A DNA stretch of 64,000 nt, taken from Aquibium sp. ELW1220 (lineage in GTDB: Bacteria; Pseudomonadota; Alphaproteobacteria; Rhizobiales; Rhizobiaceae). The DNA lies in the NCBI RefSeq assembly GCF_030398385.1, contig NZ_JAOAOQ010000006.1:124001-188000 (forward strand), in the 5' to 3' direction. A model generated the notes under the pieces. The model was given only the letters and a program-made list of their open reading frames with translations, was not told the origin of the DNA and did no database searches. Numbering within the stretch: the stretch's first letter is position 1; every line of letters begins with the position of its first letter. Positions 60,378 to 64,000 of the stretch are shown one piece after another. A program made the position numbers and the translations under genes.

Positions 60378-61750
60378 GTGCCTCTTCCCTCGCTCTCGGC
60401 CGCAGCCGCCCATCCGGCCAGCCACCGCGCGGTCCTGAGCAGCCGCGCATCGTCGCCGCGCCGGCCGACCAGTTGCACGCCCATCGGCAGGCCGCGGTCG
60501 GTCGCGAGCAGCGGGACGGTGACCGCCGGCGTGCCGCACAACGTCCACAGCCCGTTGAAGATCGAACTGCCGGTGCTGCCCAGTCCCGCCGGTGCCGGGC
60601 CGGGTGCCGCCGGCGTCACGATGGCGTCGCAGCGCTCGAGGATTTCACCCAGCCCCGCATGCAGAATGTCCGGCCAGTCGAGCGCGGCGATATAGTCCCG
60701 AGCCGTGATGGCCTTGCCTGCGTCCAGCGCCTCCTGCATCAGCGGCGAAAGCGTCTCGCGCCCGCGCCGCTCGTAGGCATAGTAGCACTTCGCCATTTCG
60801 GCGAGATTGATCCGCTCGCGGATCGCCGCCGCCTCGTCGAAGGCATTGGGCAGGGCGGCCTCGAAGCAGCGGTCGCCGAGCGCCTCGACCAGTTCCGCAA
60901 AGGCCGACTTCGTGTCCGCGTCGGCCGCGTCCCAGCCGGGCGGGCGCACGAAGGCGAGCGTCGGCACCACCGGCGGCGCGGCGCGGGCAGTCTCCAGCAG
61001 GCGCGGAAACGGCGACGGCTGCGTCGCACGATCCCCGGCATCGTGGCCGTAGAGCACCTCGGCGACGAGCGCCGCGTCCTCCACGCCGCGCGCGAAGACA
61101 CCAATCGTATCGAGGCTTGGCGACTGCACCAGGACACCCGTCCGCGGGATCGCGCCGAAGCTCGGCTTGAAGCCGACGACCCCGCAATAGGCGGCGGGGC
61201 GGATCACCGAGCCGCCGGTCTGGGTGCCGATGGCGAGGGGCACCATGCCGGCTGCGACTGCTGCGGCTGAGCCGGAAGACGAGCCGCCGGGCGTGCGCTC
61301 CGCGTCGTGCGGGTTGCGGGTCTTGCCCGGCTGCAGGTAGGCGAGTTCCGTCGTCACGGTCTTGCCCATGATGATGGCACCGGCGGCCTTCAGCCGCTCC
61401 ACCACGAAGGCGTCGGCGGTGGGAACACGCCCGCCATCGAGCGGCGTGCCGTTCGCCGTCGGCATCCGGGCGGTGTCGACGATATCCTTGATCCCGACCG
61501 GCAGCCCGTGCAGCGGCCCGATCGGCCTGCCGGTCGAGCGATGCGCGTCGAGCGCCCGCGCCTGCGTCATCACATGGTCGCCGTCGAGCCAGGCCCAGGC
61601 CTGCACTGTCGGCTCCACCGCGGCGATGCGGTCGAGGCAGGCCTGAGCCACATCGACGGCGCGAAGCGCCCCGCGCGCCAGCCGGTCGCGGAGCTCGAGC
61701 GCGCCGAGCCCGAGCACCGCCTGCGCTGCCGCGGTTTCCCTAACGCCCAT
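60374..61750 (-). CDS. Amidase (amidase signature family)
   Basis: 458 residues. The Ser-cisSer-Lys triad is visible: K88 in GLPVGIKDIVDT, a cis-Ser in TPGGSSSGSAAAVAAG (residues 155-161), and S181 in GTQTGGSVIRPAAYCG. It hydrolyses an amide to acid and ammonia; GatA, indole-acetamide or allophanate-type hydrolases share this fold and cannot be told apart here. It overlaps the upstream dctM gene by 11 bases, so it is part of the TRAP transporter operon and probably acts on the imported compound. Confidence 0.92.
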   Translation of the reverse strand: MGVRETAAAQAVLGLGALELRDRLARGALRAVDVAQACLDRIAAVEPTVQAWAWLDGDHVMTQARALDAHRSTGRPIGPLHGLPVGIKDIVDTARMPTANGTPLDGGRVPTADAFVVERLKAAGAIIMGKTVTTELAYLQPGKTRNPHDAERTPGGSSSGSAAAVAAGMVPLAIGTQTGGSVIRPAAYCGVVGFKPSFGAIPRTGVLVQSPSLDTIGVFARGVEDAALVAEVLYGHDAGDRATQPSPFPRLLETARAAPPVVPTLAFVRPPGWDAADADTKSAFAELVEALGDRCFEAALPNAFDEAAAIRERINLAEMAKCYYAYERRGRETLSPLMQEALDAGKAITARDYIAALDWPDILHAGLGEILERCDAIVTPAAPGPAPAGLGSTGSSIFNGLWTLCGTPAVTVPLLATDRGLPMGVQLVGRRGDDARLLRTARWLAGWAAAAESEGRGT

Positions 61751-63158
61751 AGAAGACCTCGGGCAGATGGAACACGAGGTCGGGGAAGATGTAGACCAGC
61801 GCCATCGACACGAACACCATGAACAGGAAGGGCAGCACGCCCTTGAAGATCTGCGTCAGCTGGATTTCGGGCGGCGCGATGCCCTTGAGGTAGTAGGCCG
61901 ACATCGCCATCGGCGGGGTCAGGAAGCTGGTCTGCAGGTTGAGCGCCACGAGAATGCCGAAGAACAGCGGGTCGATGCCGAACAGCGGCAGGAGCGGCAG
62001 GAAGATCGGCACGAAGATGATGATGATCTCCGACCATTCGAGCGGCCAGCCGAGCAGGAAGATGATGAGCTGGGCGAGCAGCAGGAACTGCAGCGGCGTC
62101 AGGTCGAGGCTCTGGACGAATTCCGAGATGATGTGCTCGCCGCCGAGATAGGAGAAGACGGACGAGAAGGTGTAGGAGCCGACGAAGAGCCAGCACACCA
62201 TCGCCGTGGTGCGGACCGTGAGATAGACGGATTCGCGCAGGCGCTGGAACGTCATCGCCCGGTAGGCGACCGCCAGCACCATGCCGCCGAGCGCGCCGAT
62301 GGAGGCGGCTTCGGTGGGCGTCGCCAGGCCGAACAGGATCGAGCCCAGCACCGCCAGGATGAGAAAGGCGAGGGGGAAGAACGACGTGAACAGCATCCAG
62401 GCGAGCTGCAGGAACGGCACGTCCGGCACCTCTTCCTTCGTCGGCTTCGGCGCGATGCCGGGCTGCAGGATCGACCTTCCGACCACGTAGACGAGGTAGA
62501 GCCCGACCAGCACCAGGCCGGGCAGCAGCGCGCCGGCGTAGAGGCGCACGATCGAGACGCCGGACGAGGCGGCATAGACGATCAGCATGATCGAGGGCGG
62601 GATGAGGATGCCGAGCGTGCCGCCGGCGCAGATGATGCCCGACGCGAAGCTCGGCTCGTAGCGGGCCTTGAGCATGGCAGGCAGCGCGAGCAGGCCCATC
62701 AGCGTCACGACCGCGCCGACGATGCCGGTGGCGGTGGCAAACAGCGCGCAGGTTATGAGGGCTGCGACGCCCATTGAGCCGGGCACGTTCTTGGAGGCGA
62801 TGTTGAGGGTCGAGAACAGCCGGTCGACGATGTTGGCGCGCTCGACGATGTAGCCCATGAACAGGAACAGCGGCACCGCCGTCAGCACCTCGTTCGACAT
62901 CACCGTGTAGGTCTGGTTGATGAACAGGTCGAAGATGCGGTTGTTGAAGAAGCCGTCGATCCAGGTGGTGGTGGACGTCCAGGTGTCAGCGTCCTCACCC
63001 AGCCGGTTGAAGCTCCGCCACATGCGGCCAGCGTCGAAATAGGCGTAGTAGCCGAAGAAGATGCCCAGCGCCATCAGCGTGAAGGCGATCGGAAAGCCGA
63101 GGAACACCAGCAGGATGAAGATGCCGAGCATCATCAGTGCTACTTGAGGGTCGGTCAC
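61740..63158 (-). CDS. TRAP transporter large permease (DctM type)
   Basis: 472 residues from GTG 63158, with 12-14 helices. Family motifs: FLGFPIAFTLMALGIFFGYY, the VFILPPS-like GTLGILIPPSIMLIVYA, and GLATPTEAASIGALGGMVLA. With the DctQ subunit it forms the sodium-driven membrane part of a tripartite ATP-independent importer. DctM, DctQ and the binding protein are in the usual dctP-dctQ-dctM order; the amidase follows with an 11-base overlap. The ligand is probably a carboxylate or an amide derivative. Confidence 0.94.
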   Translation of the reverse strand: MTDPQVALMMLGIFILLVFLGFPIAFTLMALGIFFGYYAYFDAGRMWRSFNRLGEDADTWTSTTTWIDGFFNNRIFDLFINQTYTVMSNEVLTAVPLFLFMGYIVERANIVDRLFSTLNIASKNVPGSMGVAALITCALFATATGIVGAVVTLMGLLALPAMLKARYEPSFASGIICAGGTLGILIPPSIMLIVYAASSGVSIVRLYAGALLPGLVLVGLYLVYVVGRSILQPGIAPKPTKEEVPDVPFLQLAWMLFTSFFPLAFLILAVLGSILFGLATPTEAASIGALGGMVLAVAYRAMTFQRLRESVYLTVRTTAMVCWLFVGSYTFSSVFSYLGGEHIISEFVQSLDLTPLQFLLLAQLIIFLLGWPLEWSEIIIIFVPIFLPLLPLFGIDPLFFGILVALNLQTSFLTPPMAMSAYYLKGIAPPEIQLTQIFKGVLPFLFMVFVSMALVYIFPDLVFHLPEVFYGR

Positions 63159-63206
63159 TGTCGAGACTCCCGCTGCGAATGATTCCGGCGTGACCGGCTG
63201 GCGACG

Positions 63207-63779
63207 TCACTGATGGCCTTCGGCGCGCTGCTTGGTCAGCAGCTGGTCGGTCTCGACCACGTCCTCGTCCGCCACCCGCCAGTAGCCCTCGCGCATGCAC
63301 AGGATGCAGCGGAAGATCTGGGCGATGCCCTGGATGAAGAGCAGGATGCCGGCCGCGACGAGCACCGACTTGAACTGGAAGATCGGGATACCCGCCGGAC
63401 TGTTGACGCTGACTTCGCCATAGCCCCACGATCGCGCCGAATATTTCCACCCGGTGACCATCAGGGCGATGACGCCCGGGAAGAAGAACAGCAGATAGAG
63501 CACGAGGTCGACGCCCGCCTGCACGCGCACCGGCCACAGCCGGTAGACGAAGTCGCCGCGCACATGGCCGCCGCGCGACAGCGTGTAGGCGCCGCCCATC
63601 ATGAACAGAGTGCCGTACATGATGAAGGAGACGTCCAGCGACCAGGCGGTCGGCCGGTTGAGCACGTAGCGCACGAAGACTTCGTAGCTCATGCCGAGCG
63701 TCATCAGGATGATGAGCCAGCCGAACGTCTTGCCGAACCAGGCCGAGAGCCGGTCGGCGAAACTGATGAAGCCGATCAA
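63207..63779 (-). CDS. TRAP transporter small permease (DctQ type)
   Basis: 190 residues from TTG 63779 with GGGAGGA upstream. Four hydrophobic helices, with the family pattern TLGMSYEVFVRYVLNRPTAW and LFMMGGAYTLSRGGHVRGDF. A cytoplasmic tail follows (EDVVETDQLLTKQ). Pairs with DctM. The 59-base gap to the binding-protein gene carries a perfect 12-bp hairpin. Confidence 0.93.
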   Translation of the reverse strand: MIGFISFADRLSAWFGKTFGWLIILMTLGMSYEVFVRYVLNRPTAWSLDVSFIMYGTLFMMGGAYTLSRGGHVRGDFVYRLWPVRVQAGVDLVLYLLFFFPGVIALMVTGWKYSARSWGYGEVSVNSPAGIPIFQFKSVLVAAGILLFIQGIAQIFRCILCMREGYWRVADEDVVETDQLLTKQRAEGHQ

Positions 63780-63797
63780 GAATTCCTCCCCAGGGTG

Positions 63798-63828
63798 GGC
63801 CGGACCCGGCGGTGCACCGGGTCCGGCC
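63798..63828 (-). other. Intercistronic hairpin between dctP and dctQ
   Basis: GGCCGGACCCGG (63798-63809) pairs perfectly with CCGGGTCCGGCC (63817-63828) over a seven-base loop. On the minus strand there is no T run after it, so it is more likely a mRNA stabiliser that raises binding-protein levels than a full terminator. Confidence 0.65.
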
Positions 63829-63838
63829 GAAGCGCGGA

Positions 63839-64000
63839 TCAGAGCTTCAGCTTGCCCGGGAAGTAATGCTCGTATGCGAGCGCCAGGTCGGGCGCGTTCA
63901 TCAGTTCGTAGTAGCCGACCTTTTCGACCCAGGCGCGCTGGCTGTCCATCACCTTCTTGGAGAAGGGATCGGCCTCCAGCTCGACGATGAGCTTGTCCCA
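63839..64000 (-). CDS. TRAP transporter substrate-binding protein (C-terminal end, cut by window)
   Basis: The last 53 residues before the stop at 63839 are visible, ending ...EKVGYYELMNAPDLALAYEH and YFPGKLKL. This tail is characteristic of DctP/TtpA-like TRAP binding proteins of rhizobia. The gene continues beyond 64000. It is the first gene of the dctP-dctQ-dctM-amidase operon; its missing part would carry the ligand-contact arginine. Confidence 0.75.
   Translation of the reverse strand, partial: WDKLIVELEADPFSKKVMDSQRAWVEKVGYYELMNAPDLALAYEHYFPGKLKL

Overview
The window is high-GC DNA (about two thirds G+C by eye) from an alphaproteobacterium of the order Hyphomicrobiales (Rhizobiales), most like the Mesorhizobium/Phyllobacteriaceae group. 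The gene content supports this: an ECF sigma operon carrying a RIME-like mosaic repeat, livHMGF followed by a small DUF6867-type gene, a full-length pyruvate carboxylase, ffh-chorismate mutase-rpsP, and abundant LysR, MarR, GntR and TRAP genes. Coding density is high. No tRNA, rRNA, CRISPR array or complete insertion sequence was seen.

Layout. 1-5.1 kb (mostly minus strand): the start of a membrane-anchored pentapeptide-repeat-type protein, then ruvB and ruvA with an AbrB/PIN toxin-antitoxin pair wedged between them in overlapping frames, then a MarR-controlled Bcr/CflA-type drug exporter. 5.2-12.6 kb (mostly plus): M3 oligopeptidase, aldo/keto reductase, a second toxin-antitoxin locus whose antitoxin has an in-frame stop, a site-2 protease with CBS domains, and typA/bipA. 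12.6-16.7 kb: an EAL phosphodiesterase with degenerate GGDEF, and a LysR/mmsA divergent pair. 16.7-24.7 kb looks like an accessory region: a palindromic repeat whose sister copy lies at 826-915, a STAND (NB-ARC) ATPase with an N-terminal helix-turn-helix and seven tandem 144-bp TPR repeats, an ECF sigma/anti-sigma/periplasmic sensor operon interrupted by a RIME-like element, secreted EF-hand and GPNG-repeat proteins, and an exported CHAT (caspase-like) protease.

24.7-27.8 kb encodes hydroxyproline catabolism (GntR regulator, FAD dehydrogenase, 4-hydroxyproline epimerase). 28.0-33.8 kb is a complete branched-chain amino acid ABC transporter preceded by a leader able to form a long-range stem. 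34-42.6 kb carries pyc, a lytic transglycosylase, an amine oxidase, a MarR-GNAT fusion, a zinc peptidase and an exported hydrolase. 42.7-45.4 kb holds a likely independent small RNA, ffh, chorismate mutase and rpsP. The usual rpsP neighbours are replaced by a standalone AAA ATPase. 46.8-55.4 kb is a TetR-controlled unit: a 2Fe-2S and molybdopterin hydroxylase pair, a diheme cytochrome, and an RND efflux adaptor and pump. 55.4-58.8 kb has a DUF3309-like peptide, a frameshifted SDR gene with its divergent LysR, and an MFS exporter. 58.8-64 kb has argG, then (minus strand) a TRAP transporter (dctP-dctQ-dctM) coupled to an amidase and a tiny membrane protein.

The strongest candidates for unusual biology are the STAND ATPase with its near-identical repeats close to a CHAT protease, the PIN/AbrB pair embedded in ruvA-ruvB, the intact VapC toxin beside a nonsense-split antitoxin, the structured leader of livH, and the small RNA upstream of ffh.
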